Shown piece by piece: positions 1-8,659 of a DNA stretch of 64,000 bases. Every line of letters begins with the position of its first letter. Positions within the stretch are counted from its first letter, which is position 1. The notes under the pieces are model-generated. The model was not told where the DNA came from, searched no databases, and worked only from the letters and a program-made list of their open reading frames with translations. Source of the DNA: Deltaproteobacteria bacterium (GTDB taxonomy: Bacteria > Desulfobacterota > Binatia > HRBIN30 > CADEER01); the NCBI GenBank assembly GCA_029262455.1, contig JAJCZJ010000044.1, forward strand, positions 59,378 through 123,377, written 5' to 3'. Made by a program: the position numbers and the translations under genes.

Positions 1-231
1 GCTCCGCCCGTGCCGCGTTTCAATCCGAGTGATTCGATCCGCAGATGGCCACAGATGGCCGCAAATTGGCTTACGCTCTCGTCATCTGACGATGGGCGAA
101 GCCCACAGAACTGGGAGAACTCAAGGCTCCGCCCGAGCCGCGTTTGCGAGTCGTAGCGCGGCTCGGCAGGAGCGTCGCCCTCCCGGACATGTACGGGGAC
201 GCGATGAGATGATTCGCGTCCCCGTCAAATC
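1..231. other. Gene-free window edge with short direct repeat
   Basis: I see no credible gene here. A 20-base sequence starting gctccgcccg at position 1 recurs at 126-145 with one mismatch. The segment ends in the hairpin at 193-225. The plus-strand open frame across it has no ribosome-binding site or recognisable protein features. Confidence 0.5.
193..225 (-). terminator. 12-bp perfect hairpin at the end of the minus-strand operon
   Basis: The arms at 193-204 (acggggacgcga) and 214-225 are perfectly complementary around a 9-base loop. The hairpin lies just beyond the stop codon of the gene ending at 232, so it probably terminates the operon running from about 6,570 down to 232. No strong T tract follows, so it could also be a REP-like element. 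Confidence 0.6.
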
Positions 232-1713
232 CTACTGCGCCGTTGCTGCGCTACCGATTTCGACGTTGTCGTAAAAGTTTGCAGAAGGTTCGAACAAGGT
301 TGCCGTCGTCGCAAAGCCAACTTGCAAGAGCTGGCCGACGAGTCCGGCGTCGATCGGCAGCCTGATCTCGAATCGACCCCAGGAATCAGGCAGAGCGGTT
401 GTGATCTCCCGAACGTTGTTGGTCTGGTCGAAATTCGAACTCGGATCGATCGTCTTGATGAATGCGAAGGCCGTGCTGCTGCATGGACATAGCGCATCCC
501 CGGGATTGTTGATGTTGCCGGCTTTGGCATCAAAGCTGAACAAGATCGTTCTACCAACATCAGCCGCCGTGATCGTCCGTTCCCGGAACACACTCGCCTC
601 GATCGTGTTGCCCAAGGCGTGGTCGGTGTTGTTGTAATCGCTGTAGATTGACACCTGCTGGCTGCCCTGATCGGGGCCGCCCTGATCCCGGACGATGGCG
701 GAGAACGCCGACCCATCGTTAGGTGCAGCGAACGTTCCATAGCCGAAGAGGAAGTTTCCTGCCGGATCAAAAACACTGCCGAACACGATCCAGCCATCGT
801 CCCCCAACGCATTGACGTCCATCTGGTCGAGAGCTTCGAAGTCCTGCATGTACTCCACTTCGCTCGTCGACAAACAGGATCCGCCACTACAAACGCCAGC
901 GCCGCCGTCGCACACCGTACCGTCCAAAACCGGCTCACTGCTACAGCCGGTGGAAGGATCGCAACTCTCGGCCGTGCATTCCTCACCGTCATCGCAGTTT
1001 GCAGAGTTGTCGGTGTTGACGCAGCCGGTCTCCGCGGCACAGCTGTCATCCGTGCAGGCGTTCCCATCGTCACAACTCGCCGTGATATCCGTGTTCACAC
1101 ACATGTTGTTCGACAGGTCACATCGGTCCATCGTACATGCGTCACTGTCGTTGCAGTTGGCATCGCTGGAGCAGGCCACGGCTTCGCAAACACCGTTTAG
1201 GCAGGCGCCAAGACCACGGTCGCAAGGCGTGCCCATGGCGACAGGAACACTGCTACAGCCGGTCATCGAGTCACAACTTTCGGCCGTGCATTCGTTGCCA
1301 TCATCGCAACTCATAGTCGCATTGACGCAGCCTAACGAAGGATCGCAACTGTCTGTTGTGCACAAGTCCGAGTCGTCACAGCTTGCCGAGATCTCGGTAT
1401 TCAAACATCCCATCGACGGATCGCAACTGTCGGCCGTGCACGCATCGCGATCATTGCAAGAGACCGGAGCAGTGACGCATCCAATCGCCGAATCGCAGGA
1501 GTCCACAGTACAGACATCGCCGTCATTGCAGCTCACGGGTTCGTTGAGACAGCCTCGAACTGGATCGCACCGGTCCAATGTGCACGCATTAGAGTCATTG
1601 CAGTCGAGATCTGGATTCGCGCAAAGACGGACAACATCGCCGTCATCAGCACATCCACAAAGGGCCATCACCACCAGGATCACAAGCCAATACTTCATTC
1701 GCATCATTTGCAT
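232..1713 (-). CDS. Cys-rich lipoprotein with repeat region and C-terminal beta-rich domain
   Basis: 493 residues. The N-terminus is a lipoprotein signal (hydrophobic run, then ALCGC), so the protein is probably membrane-anchored. Residues about 30-285 are repeats of the form C-D/N-D-x-x-x-C-T-x-D-x-C-D...GC, interrupted twice by a variant ending in VCxxGxC. The last 200 residues are a domain starting near YMQDFEALDQMD and ending in FYDNVEIG. That domain recurs at the C-terminus of the proteins encoded at 13,554-15,623, 15,743-17,110 and 17,270-18,658. It resembles a jelly-roll carbohydrate-binding module in pattern only. It is the last gene of the operon starting near 6,567. A glycan-binding surface role is inferred from context. 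Confidence 0.8.
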   Translation of the reverse strand: MQMMRMKYWLVILVVMALCGCADDGDVVRLCANPDLDCNDSNACTLDRCDPVRGCLNEPVSCNDGDVCTVDSCDSAIGCVTAPVSCNDRDACTADSCDPSMGCLNTEISASCDDSDLCTTDSCDPSLGCVNATMSCDDGNECTAESCDSMTGCSSVPVAMGTPCDRGLGACLNGVCEAVACSSDANCNDSDACTMDRCDLSNNMCVNTDITASCDDGNACTDDSCAAETGCVNTDNSANCDDGEECTAESCDPSTGCSSEPVLDGTVCDGGAGVCSGGSCLSTSEVEYMQDFEALDQMDVNALGDDGWIVFGSVFDPAGNFLFGYGTFAAPNDGSAFSAIVRDQGGPDQGSQQVSIYSDYNNTDHALGNTIEASVFRERTITAADVGRTILFSFDAKAGNINNPGDALCPCSSTAFAFIKTIDPSSNFDQTNNVREITTALPDSWGRFEIRLPIDAGLVGQLLQVGFATTATLFEPSANFYDNVEIGSAATAQ

Positions 1714-1726
1714 TGCATCGTCCCAA

Positions 1727-2410
1727 TCAGAATTTCGTGAAATAGAGGTTGTCGATCAGCAGCGTATCACCCGACTGACCGCCGGCGGCGCCAATGATGA
1801 ACGGCGAACGAACCATGGCCAGATTGAAACCGGCTGCGACAGCCTCCTGAAGATCAATCTCGAGAGAATGCCATTGCCCGTCGTTGGTGTAACCAAAGTC
1901 GGTCGGATCGAAAACGACTGAGCGCTCGATGTCCCCTTCCAAAGAAAGCAAGGTAATCTCAAACGTAGCGAACGATGGATCGCTCGACTTGAAACTCACG
2001 AACATCTTCGCCCAAGCCGACAGGTCGATGGGTTCTTCCCAGATGATCCCACCGCCCCAGAACGGCGTTCCGACGAGCGTGACCTGATCGGACTGCTCCC
2101 CCTCGAGTCGGTCCAGAGCCGGTACGATCGCGAAGGTATCCCGCCCGACCTCCATCGCTCCAAACACGAAGAAGAACGTCCTAAACCCGTTGATCTTGAT
2201 GGTTTCGGAACGCCCGCCTTCATAGAAGAGATCGACCGACAGGCGATCTTTGCCCGGCTGGAAAGGGTCCGGCTCGTCGAACTTCTGATTCGGCGGAATG
2301 AGACCTACATGGTCTGAGAAGTCTGGATCCCCGAGATCGGCGCCGCACCCGATAACGAAGGTTGCGGCAGCGGCGGTCATTGCGCGGAGAAAATGCCCGG
2401 GCCTCTGCAT
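1727..2410 (-). CDS. Lipoprotein with galactose-binding-like beta domain
   Basis: 227 residues when started at the ATG at 2,410, which overlaps the TGA of the upstream gene by one base (TGATG), implying translational coupling. The signal ends in a lipobox (VIGCG). The mature part has alternating hydrophobic strands, aromatic residues (WGGGIIWEE, GQWHSLEIDL) and a C-terminal LLIDNLYF strand, a pattern seen in carbohydrate-binding modules and discoidin-like folds. No catalytic motif was seen. It sits among glycoside hydrolase genes, so beta-glucan binding at the cell surface is plausible but inferred. Confidence 0.7.
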   Translation of the reverse strand: MQRPGHFLRAMTAAAATFVIGCGADLGDPDFSDHVGLIPPNQKFDEPDPFQPGKDRLSVDLFYEGGRSETIKINGFRTFFFVFGAMEVGRDTFAIVPALDRLEGEQSDQVTLVGTPFWGGGIIWEEPIDLSAWAKMFVSFKSSDPSFATFEITLLSLEGDIERSVVFDPTDFGYTNDGQWHSLEIDLQEAVAAGFNLAMVRSPFIIGAAGGQSGDTLLIDNLYFTKF

Positions 2411-2988
2411 CACTGTGCCTCCGGCGTTGGGCGGGTGTTGTCGACGCCCGCTCCCTTGATTGCGACCAGATCCCCGTTCTGATCCGGCACCAAGACCCAA
2501 TCACCGAAAACCTCTCCGTTGAGGTCCAGAATCCCGATGACGGCCGGTGTCGCGAGACGGAAGAATTGGGTTCCCGTAGAATCGAAAATCACCGAGTCGG
2601 GAAAATCGTCGAGGATTGCCTGATATCCGTTGATCGCCATCTGACGTACGGTTTCACGATTCGGGCCCTCGACTTCTCCCGCCTCGAGAATGTCACGCAG
2701 CTTGTTGGCCGTGAAGAATTGGTGCTCTCCCGTCGGCTGGCGGACCAGCAGAGTCGCCCATGCGTAGAAAGCTCCGGCGTTCCCACCGCCACCCAAGATG
2801 GCGAACTTGGTGGTATCGCTAATCCCGAGAAACCGAAAGGGATTGCGTGGGTTGTCCAACACGGCTGTGGATGGGTGAACGCCTTCCGTTTCGTCAAAGA
2901 ACTGGTAGGTCAACCCACTGAGATTGACTCCGAAAACGGGCTCGGGGTCGTCACCGCAAGCGCCCGCAGTCAGAACGATCGCAGCCAT
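2410..2988 (-). CDS. Small lipoprotein of unknown function
   Basis: 192 residues from the ATG at 2,988. The start was chosen because it gives a compact lipoprotein signal (MAAIVLTAGACGDD). The open frame extends further upstream without such a signal. No strong ribosome-binding site is visible. The mature protein has an asymmetric pattern around residues 30-190 (LSGLTYQFFDETEG, FRFLGISDTTKFAILGGGGNAG) that I do not recognise. It lies between the GH/barrel fusion gene and a carbohydrate-binding-like lipoprotein and is coupled to the latter, so it is probably a periplasmic or surface accessory of the glucan locus. Confidence 0.6.
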   Translation of the reverse strand: MAAIVLTAGACGDDPEPVFGVNLSGLTYQFFDETEGVHPSTAVLDNPRNPFRFLGISDTTKFAILGGGGNAGAFYAWATLLVRQPTGEHQFFTANKLRDILEAGEVEGPNRETVRQMAINGYQAILDDFPDSVIFDSTGTQFFRLATPAVIGILDLNGEVFGDWVLVPDQNGDLVAIKGAGVDNTRPTPEAQ

Positions 2989-3151
2989 TAGAGCGATAAT
3001 CTTGGCGTCAAGGCTGGCGGCGAAACCGGCCCGTCCACCGCAGCCTTGGCGTAGGCGGGAGGAAAAGCCGAAGCTCCTGTTGAGGGTTCCGCAACGCAGC
3101 CAAGGCGCCAAGATGCCGTTCACAGCGCGCCGCCTGCTCTTGAGCGCGTTG
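2989..3151. repeat. GC-rich spacer with possible small interspersed repeat
   Basis: The 163 bases between two operon genes contain variants of CCAAGGC/GCCTTGG around 3,040-3,115, including a ccttggcgtaggcggg segment. Such segments resemble short GC-rich interspersed repeats found in several bacterial phyla. Only one candidate copy is visible here, so repeat status is a guess from general pattern. Confidence 0.25.
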
Positions 3152-6100
3152 TTAAAGCGAGAGGTGTACATAGGTCCTGATCTCCCATTCCAAGCCTTCA
3201 CGGCCAGGCCTGCTCGGATCAACGAAAAATCGGTTCGAAAACTCATCGAGAGTGCGATACTGGCCGCGAATGCCGAATCGCGTATAGGTCGTTGCGAACC
3301 AACTCGGTGTTTGGAACGAGTACGAGAGGTCCAGCAGAGTCTGTATCGGGAACGTCAGGTTAAAATCCTTATGGTAGTCGTAAGGACCCCAGTCGTCGAA
3401 CTTGATCTCGTAGTCGAGCGCGACCTTGCCCGAGATGAGTTTGCCATACGCACCAAATCGCGTGATCGAACGTGGGTCGTCCCCACGAGCCTGCCCCTCA
3501 CCAACAAAGAGCCAATTGGCCAGGCGCAGGTCTGGCGCAAAGCGAAGACTCGGCGTAATGCGAATGTTCGGCGTGAAGTTCGAGATGGTTCGAAGGCTCA
3601 AGTCCCAAATGTCTTTCTTCGGCGCCGCGCCATTGAATCCAAACGTAAATCCCTCGAACGCAACCGCCAATCCGCCGTCTTGGCTGGTCGGATGATGGCG
3701 GTAGACAAAGTCGAGAGCGGCCGCAAAGCTTGCGTTCTCCCGATCCAGATTGTCCCACGCCCACATGAACGTGGCTGGCGTCGGATCGTAGGCTAGCAAG
3801 AGCTCGAAGCCGTAGGTCTCTCGATTCGATCGGACCCAGAATGGATCGTTGAGCTGGTTCCTGAGGGGTACGCCTGGAAAGAACGTCCCGGTATCCGGAT
3901 CAAAGAAATCTCCCGTGATCGGTTGTCCCGAGTCTCGCGACAGCGGATCTTCCAGCGGTTGCTGGACCAAGATGTTCGGACCGATCATGAAGTCGCCGAG
4001 ATAGTAGGCTGCTCCAGTCGAAACCGCCCAGTGATTACCCTGGCCGCTTTCCTTGAGCGACCATCCGGTGATCGTCAGGGTCTGATCCGGCCCGCCATCG
4101 GCGACCAGCCCACGGTAGCCCCCCTGCAAGTACCAGAAGAACGGCGCCATGTTGAGTTGAACCTTGCCGCGCGCACCCAGCGTGTCACCAAATCGAACCT
4201 TGTCTTCGAAGACGTTGAAGCCGGACTCCAAATACCCCGGTCCCGAAGTCTCCTCCGCGAGCTGGTAAGGGCGGCCGATGCGCCTCGTGCCGGACATGAT
4301 GCCGCCGACGTCGAACGCCCACTTGCCCATCGTGTAGCCGAGATACGCCGTCGTCCTGCGACTCTGCGGCTGCGGAATCACCGAGCTCGTGACGTCCCCC
4401 GACACTTGAGCGATATCTTCTTGGTGCACGACCGCGAACTTGAAGTCATCCAACGTGCGATAGTACTTGCCAATGATTGTCGGGTTGGCGCCCCAATACA
4501 GCTCCGGGCCATACGCGATCTTGAAACCACTCAGCTCTTTCTTGCCCTCGACTACAAATCCACTCGGCGTATCTGCATTGAAAATATCAACATCGCGCTG
4601 ATAGTGCGCTTCGGGATAAAGACCGAAATAGTCCCCTTCGTATCCCCAATGGTAATGCCCGACGCGATAAAACGCCTCGAGCCGAAAGTAGTCCGAATCC
4701 CAGTCGAGGGTCGCCTGGTACAACTTCACTCGCTCGATACCCTCGAGCTCGAGAATCTCACCATCCGCGTCGCGAACCTGTTGCCGCTGGCCGCGATTCT
4801 CGAAGAAGATTTCGTTGATCGGGTTCTCCGGGACATTGCCGAGCGCATTGACGACGACTTCACCGCGAATACGAGAGGTCGGGTTGGCTTCGACACCGAC
4901 ATAGAGCGACTCCAAGTGATCGAAGGTCGAAGGCTCCCTCTCAGGTTCTGTAAGCTGCCGCCCACCGGTGGTAATGGTCTCGAGTTGGAATCGGAGCTGG
5001 CTGACACGCAGTTTTTCCAGCACCTCCAGCTTGCCGCGGGCGAGCGCGCTCTCGTATCTGCCAGCGTACTCGCGCGGCCCTAAACGCCCAAAATGCTCCC
5101 GGATCCTCGCGATGTCCGTGTCCGCGGCGTACGGATCCAGCGCAAACGCATCCTTCAACAAGTAGTACGCGGTGCGCGGATACACTTCATAGATTCCTCG
5201 CTCATCGTTCGGGCCCTTGGCACAGATTCCGAACCACTCCTCGTTCATGTTGTTGCCATCGGGGGTCCAGTCGAACTGATACGCTTCGTTCGACCACGAT
5301 GCAGTGGTGTCGTGGATGTCGAGGTTGACGTCCTGCCTGTACTTCCACCAGCCGTCACTCCACTGGAAGATCAGCCCGCCGATCGCATTGCCGACCCGGC
5401 CTTTTCCGTGGCTTTGTTCGTAGATCTCCTGCCTCTGCGCGTGCAGGTAGCGCGATTGCGAGAGGTGGTCTTCGCGTGCGCGTTTGGCGTCGTAGGCATC
5501 TGAGCCGAACTCGGTGTACATGAACGGAATGCCCATCTCTTCGTGAACACGTTGAAAGATGTCCCCTGAAGACGGACCCCGGTAGACGTTACTGCCGAAC
5601 ACGTCGATGTTCGGGCACTTCTCCTTCATGACGTTCAGGAAGCCCAAGTCGCCGTTGACGACTGCAACCGGGTGATTCTGGTCGAACTCGTGAATCACAT
5701 CGGTGATTTCCCCAAACAAAGAATAGAGATATACCGCGCGTGCATCGCTCCTCTGCTCTTTCGGAAGATTCTCGATTTCGGACGACTTCCAAACAAGGCC
5801 ATAGTTGTTCTCGTTCCCGAGCAACCACATCATGAGACCAGGAGTGTCTTTGTATTGCGCAACGAGCTCTCGGATCTCCTCCAAGATCAAGGTGCGGAGG
5901 CGCGGCGAGGAGTAATCGACCGGGTTGATCCAAGCCCCGTCGATCGTCATGCCGTAACGCGCAACCGGGTGATTCAGCATCGTGTAGATGCCGTACTTTT
6001 CATAAATGTAGGTGATCCAGCGAGGCGGAATACCCAGGTATTGCCGAATCACGTTGACGTGCATCTCCTTAAGCAGCGTCATCTCGGCGTCGAGTGCATC

Positions 6101-6337
6101 GATGATGACATCGTCGGGCTTACCCCAGAAATCGTAGGTGTAATTCTCCCCGATCGGCATGTAGCCCCAGTTCATGCCGAGCACCATGGTGGGCTCGCCG
6201 TCGACCATGAGCCTGTAGCCGCGCTCGTCCTTATGGACTTTGACGATGTTGGGACCGTCGGTCCTTGGCGCGGTTGCGGTCTGTGCCGTCACGAGTGACG
6301 GAAACACGATGAGGAAAAACGCAAGGACGACTCTCAT
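3152..6337 (-). CDS. GH TIM-barrel glycosidase fused to outer-membrane barrel-like domain
   Basis: 1,061 residues. A signal peptide ends near SLVTAQ (residue 19). Residues about 30-400 form a glycosidase-like TIM barrel: GNEN around E176 fits the acid/base and YTEFG around E276 fits the nucleophile of clan GH-A enzymes (GH2 C-domain or GH5-like). From about residue 470 to the end the sequence becomes amphipathic beta strands with aromatic girdles (YFRLEAFYRVGHYHW, TYTRFGIRGQYR) and short turns, like an outer-membrane porin. The ATG overlaps the upstream GH1 remnant's stop as ATGA, so translation is probably coupled. A secreted enzyme tethered through its own barrel, cleaving or transferring beta-glucan, is inferred. 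Confidence 0.75.
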   Translation of the reverse strand: MRVVLAFFLIVFPSLVTAQTATAPRTDGPNIVKVHKDERGYRLMVDGEPTMVLGMNWGYMPIGENYTYDFWGKPDDVIIDALDAEMTLLKEMHVNVIRQYLGIPPRWITYIYEKYGIYTMLNHPVARYGMTIDGAWINPVDYSSPRLRTLILEEIRELVAQYKDTPGLMMWLLGNENNYGLVWKSSEIENLPKEQRSDARAVYLYSLFGEITDVIHEFDQNHPVAVVNGDLGFLNVMKEKCPNIDVFGSNVYRGPSSGDIFQRVHEEMGIPFMYTEFGSDAYDAKRAREDHLSQSRYLHAQRQEIYEQSHGKGRVGNAIGGLIFQWSDGWWKYRQDVNLDIHDTTASWSNEAYQFDWTPDGNNMNEEWFGICAKGPNDERGIYEVYPRTAYYLLKDAFALDPYAADTDIARIREHFGRLGPREYAGRYESALARGKLEVLEKLRVSQLRFQLETITTGGRQLTEPEREPSTFDHLESLYVGVEANPTSRIRGEVVVNALGNVPENPINEIFFENRGQRQQVRDADGEILELEGIERVKLYQATLDWDSDYFRLEAFYRVGHYHWGYEGDYFGLYPEAHYQRDVDIFNADTPSGFVVEGKKELSGFKIAYGPELYWGANPTIIGKYYRTLDDFKFAVVHQEDIAQVSGDVTSSVIPQPQSRRTTAYLGYTMGKWAFDVGGIMSGTRRIGRPYQLAEETSGPGYLESGFNVFEDKVRFGDTLGARGKVQLNMAPFFWYLQGGYRGLVADGGPDQTLTITGWSLKESGQGNHWAVSTGAAYYLGDFMIGPNILVQQPLEDPLSRDSGQPITGDFFDPDTGTFFPGVPLRNQLNDPFWVRSNRETYGFELLLAYDPTPATFMWAWDNLDRENASFAAALDFVYRHHPTSQDGGLAVAFEGFTFGFNGAAPKKDIWDLSLRTISNFTPNIRITPSLRFAPDLRLANWLFVGEGQARGDDPRSITRFGAYGKLISGKVALDYEIKFDDWGPYDYHKDFNLTFPIQTLLDLSYSFQTPSWFATTYTRFGIRGQYRTLDEFSNRFFVDPSRPGREGLEWEIRTYVHLSL

Positions 6338-6567
6338 GCGGCTTGCTCCTTTGGAATGCCGTCGTTGCGAACAATGTGGCTGTACAAAAGCGCGGATTCC
6401 TCAACGATGCGTTCTGGGGTTTCGACACCGACCCAGATCAAGCCGATTCGCGCAGCCGACGTCGCCACGCCCCAAACAAAGTCTTGCGGAAATACTGCCG
6501 CCGAGAGAGCTTCGCCGGCGTTCGCACGCAACAACCGATCCCCCTCAGATGTCGACAAAGTTACCAT
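6334..6567 (-). pseudogene. Internally deleted GH1 beta-glucosidase remnant
   Basis: 77 residues from the ATG at 6,567, preceded by a G-rich ribosome-binding site. Residues about 26-38 (FPQDFVWGVATSA) match the invariant N-terminus of GH1 enzymes. They run straight into ARIGLIWVGVETPERIVEES and then SHIVRNDG, which match the GH1 C-terminus (xFGLVYVDxxTxxR...SxxxYxxVIxxNG). The whole catalytic core, several hundred residues including both glutamates, is missing, but frame is kept. The stop overlaps the next ATG (ATGA), so the fragment may survive because it couples translation of the downstream fusion enzyme. Confidence 0.75.
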
Positions 6568-6617
6568 GATTTGCACCCCCAGCCCAAAAACTCGGCAGGC
6601 GTCCACATGCACCCACC

Positions 6618-6661
6618 TTTGTTCGGGCACCAAACTAACTTCGCGTACCGCTTCTTGTCAA
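6618..6661 (-). promoter_or_regulatory. Promoter 1 with shared operator-like motif
   Basis: On the minus strand, TTGACA (6,656-6,661), a 17-bp spacer, TTAGTT (6,633-6,638) and then CCGAACAAA (6,618-6,626). The same three blocks with identical -35 to -10 spacing occur at 17,181-17,224 and 18,766-18,808. It drives the GH1 remnant / GH-barrel operon, with a leader of about 60 bases. The conserved block at the start site suggests an operator. Confidence 0.7.
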
Positions 6662-6809
6662 GGGTTCGAGCTAAGCTAGGTGCATGGCGGCGCCGTACGA
6701 TCGCAAAGTCCAAAATGTACCGGCCGGAATAATTCAGGAAGCGCCGCTTTACCGCTTCCGATGTCTTAGCCAGACTCAATCCCTGAGGCTGGCAAATACA
6801 AGCCTTACG

Positions 6810-8615
6810 CTACAATCCGTACCCGAACGGGAACCGCGGCTCGCCCTCCGCGTCGCCCAAGCTGCCAGGCGTTCCGGGACGCTGCGGCCAGGAAAAAGAC
6901 AGCCTGCCGGTGAACGGGTGGTCGCCGAGGAGGACATCGGCCACACCTTGGCCTTCAGAACCGGGCAACCAAGCAGCAACGAATGCCGTTGAGGCGTCAA
7001 GCTCCAGGTTGGTCACCAGAGGGCGTCCCGAAACCATGACGGTCACCACCGGAACTTCTTTCGATGCAATCGCCGTGATTGTCTCCAAGTCTTCAGGATG
7101 GAGCTCAGAAAGAACCGTCGTCCCTCCGTAGGGCTCGAGCACCTTGAGGCTACCATGGATCTGCGAACCTGCCTTCACGACGTCATCGTCCCCAGTGCGG
7201 AGATCCCCCATTCCCTCCGCGTATGGTTTCTCGCCAATCACGACGATTGCAACGTCGTGAAGATCGGGATCGGCGTCTTTGCCGCTGCCGTCACTGCTCA
7301 TCACCGCGCCCGGCGCCACTGCGCGAATGCCTTCCCAGATCGAGGTGCCGCCCTCCACGAACTCATTGCCGGAAGTGCCCTGCCAAGCGACGGTGAAACC
7401 ACCGCACTGGTGCCCGCGGTTGTCTGCATTCTTGCCCGCAACCAGGATTCGTTGGTCCTTTGACAGGGGCAATAGCGCACCCTCGTTCTTCAGTAGCACC
7501 AACGACTTGCGCACCGCCTCGCGGGCGACTTCGCGGTGCTCACGCGATCCGTAGCTATCGTGCACGGACCAATAGCGTTCGGCTGGACGCGGCTTCTCGA
7601 ACAATCCAAATGCAAGTTTCATTCGCAGAATTCGGCGCACCGCATCATCGATCCGCTCCATCGCCACCGTACCTCGGGAAACATGCGCACTCAGGTGCTC
7701 GACAAACGACTTCCACTGCTCTGAGATCATGAACATGTCGATGCCTGCGTTCACACCCAGCGCGGTCGCTTCGAAGTAGCTGTCGGACAGGTAGTCGATG
7801 CCATCCCAGTCGGAAATCACACACCCGAGAAATCCGAGCTCGCGCTTGAGAACGTCAGTCACGAGGTACTTGTGGCCGTGGCACTTGTCCCCGTTCCAAG
7901 AGTTGAAAGACACCATCACCGACAGCGCCCCGGCACCGATCGCAGGAACGTACGGCGCCATGTGCCTATCTCGAAGCTCCGCCTCGGAGACCCTCGTATC
8001 CCCCTGCTCGATCCCGTACTGCGTGCCTCCGTCGCCCACCCAATGTTTGACACAGGCGACCACCCCATCCGTACCCAAGTCGCCCTGCAGCCCTCGGACA
8101 AATCTGCCGGAATAGCTGCAGACGACCGCCGGGTCTTCCGAATAGCTCTCGTACGTTCGACCCCAGCGGTAATCTCGCGCCACCGCCAAGGTCGGCGCAA
8201 AGGTCCAGTCGACTCCGGTCGCTAGAACTTCTTTCGCCGTCACACCGGCAATTCTCTCGAGAAGATCCGGATCCCTGGTGGCGCCAAGGCCGATGTTGTG
8301 CGGGAACACCGTGGCGCCCCTCACATTATTATTTCCGTGAACGGCATCGATGCCGTAGATGATCGGAATGGCAAGGTGCTCGTCATCCTCTTGCATCGAC
8401 GCCGCCCAGTAGGCGTCGTTCATCTCAACCCAATCGCGAAGTGTGTTTTCTCCAGGACAAGACCCGCCCCCGCTCAGCACCGAACCGATGTGCCACGCCT
8501 TGACCTCCTCCGGCCCAATGACCTGGCGCTCAGCTTGCACCATCTGCCCAATCTTCTGGGCAAGGGTCATCTTCTCGAGCAGTGTCTCGACTCTCGTACC
8601 TACATCGGCGCTCAT
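6810..8615 (-). CDS. GH3 beta-glucosidase / exo-beta-glucanase
   Basis: 601 residues from the ATG at 8,615. A longer frame overlaps the upstream gene and was rejected. It has the full GH3 N-terminal barrel: MTLAQKIGQM, GIDAVHGNN, RWGRTYESYSEDP, KHWVGDGGT and the nucleophile in VISDWDG (D269). A C-terminal alpha/beta sandwich follows (KDQRILVAGKNADNRGHQCGG) and ends in FPFGYGL. There is no signal peptide, so it is probably cytoplasmic, hydrolysing imported gluco-oligosaccharides. It follows another GH3 gene by 44 bp in the same orientation. Confidence 0.9.
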   Translation of the reverse strand: MSADVGTRVETLLEKMTLAQKIGQMVQAERQVIGPEEVKAWHIGSVLSGGGSCPGENTLRDWVEMNDAYWAASMQEDDEHLAIPIIYGIDAVHGNNNVRGATVFPHNIGLGATRDPDLLERIAGVTAKEVLATGVDWTFAPTLAVARDYRWGRTYESYSEDPAVVCSYSGRFVRGLQGDLGTDGVVACVKHWVGDGGTQYGIEQGDTRVSEAELRDRHMAPYVPAIGAGALSVMVSFNSWNGDKCHGHKYLVTDVLKRELGFLGCVISDWDGIDYLSDSYFEATALGVNAGIDMFMISEQWKSFVEHLSAHVSRGTVAMERIDDAVRRILRMKLAFGLFEKPRPAERYWSVHDSYGSREHREVAREAVRKSLVLLKNEGALLPLSKDQRILVAGKNADNRGHQCGGFTVAWQGTSGNEFVEGGTSIWEGIRAVAPGAVMSSDGSGKDADPDLHDVAIVVIGEKPYAEGMGDLRTGDDDVVKAGSQIHGSLKVLEPYGGTTVLSELHPEDLETITAIASKEVPVVTVMVSGRPLVTNLELDASTAFVAAWLPGSEGQGVADVLLGDHPFTGRLSFSWPQRPGTPGSLGDAEGEPRFPFGYGL

Positions 8616-8659
8616 GGATCGGTGCCTTCCCTGAAAACGGAGATACCTCGGGCCGTGGC

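Noticed and set aside
29..274. 81-residue plus-strand frame at the window start
   Set aside because: No ribosome-binding site or domain, and it crosses the terminator hairpin and the end of the minus-strand gene.
6567..6633. Start of the GH1 remnant at 6,633
   Set aside because: It lies inside the shared promoter's -10 region; the downstream ATG at 6,567 follows a G-rich site.
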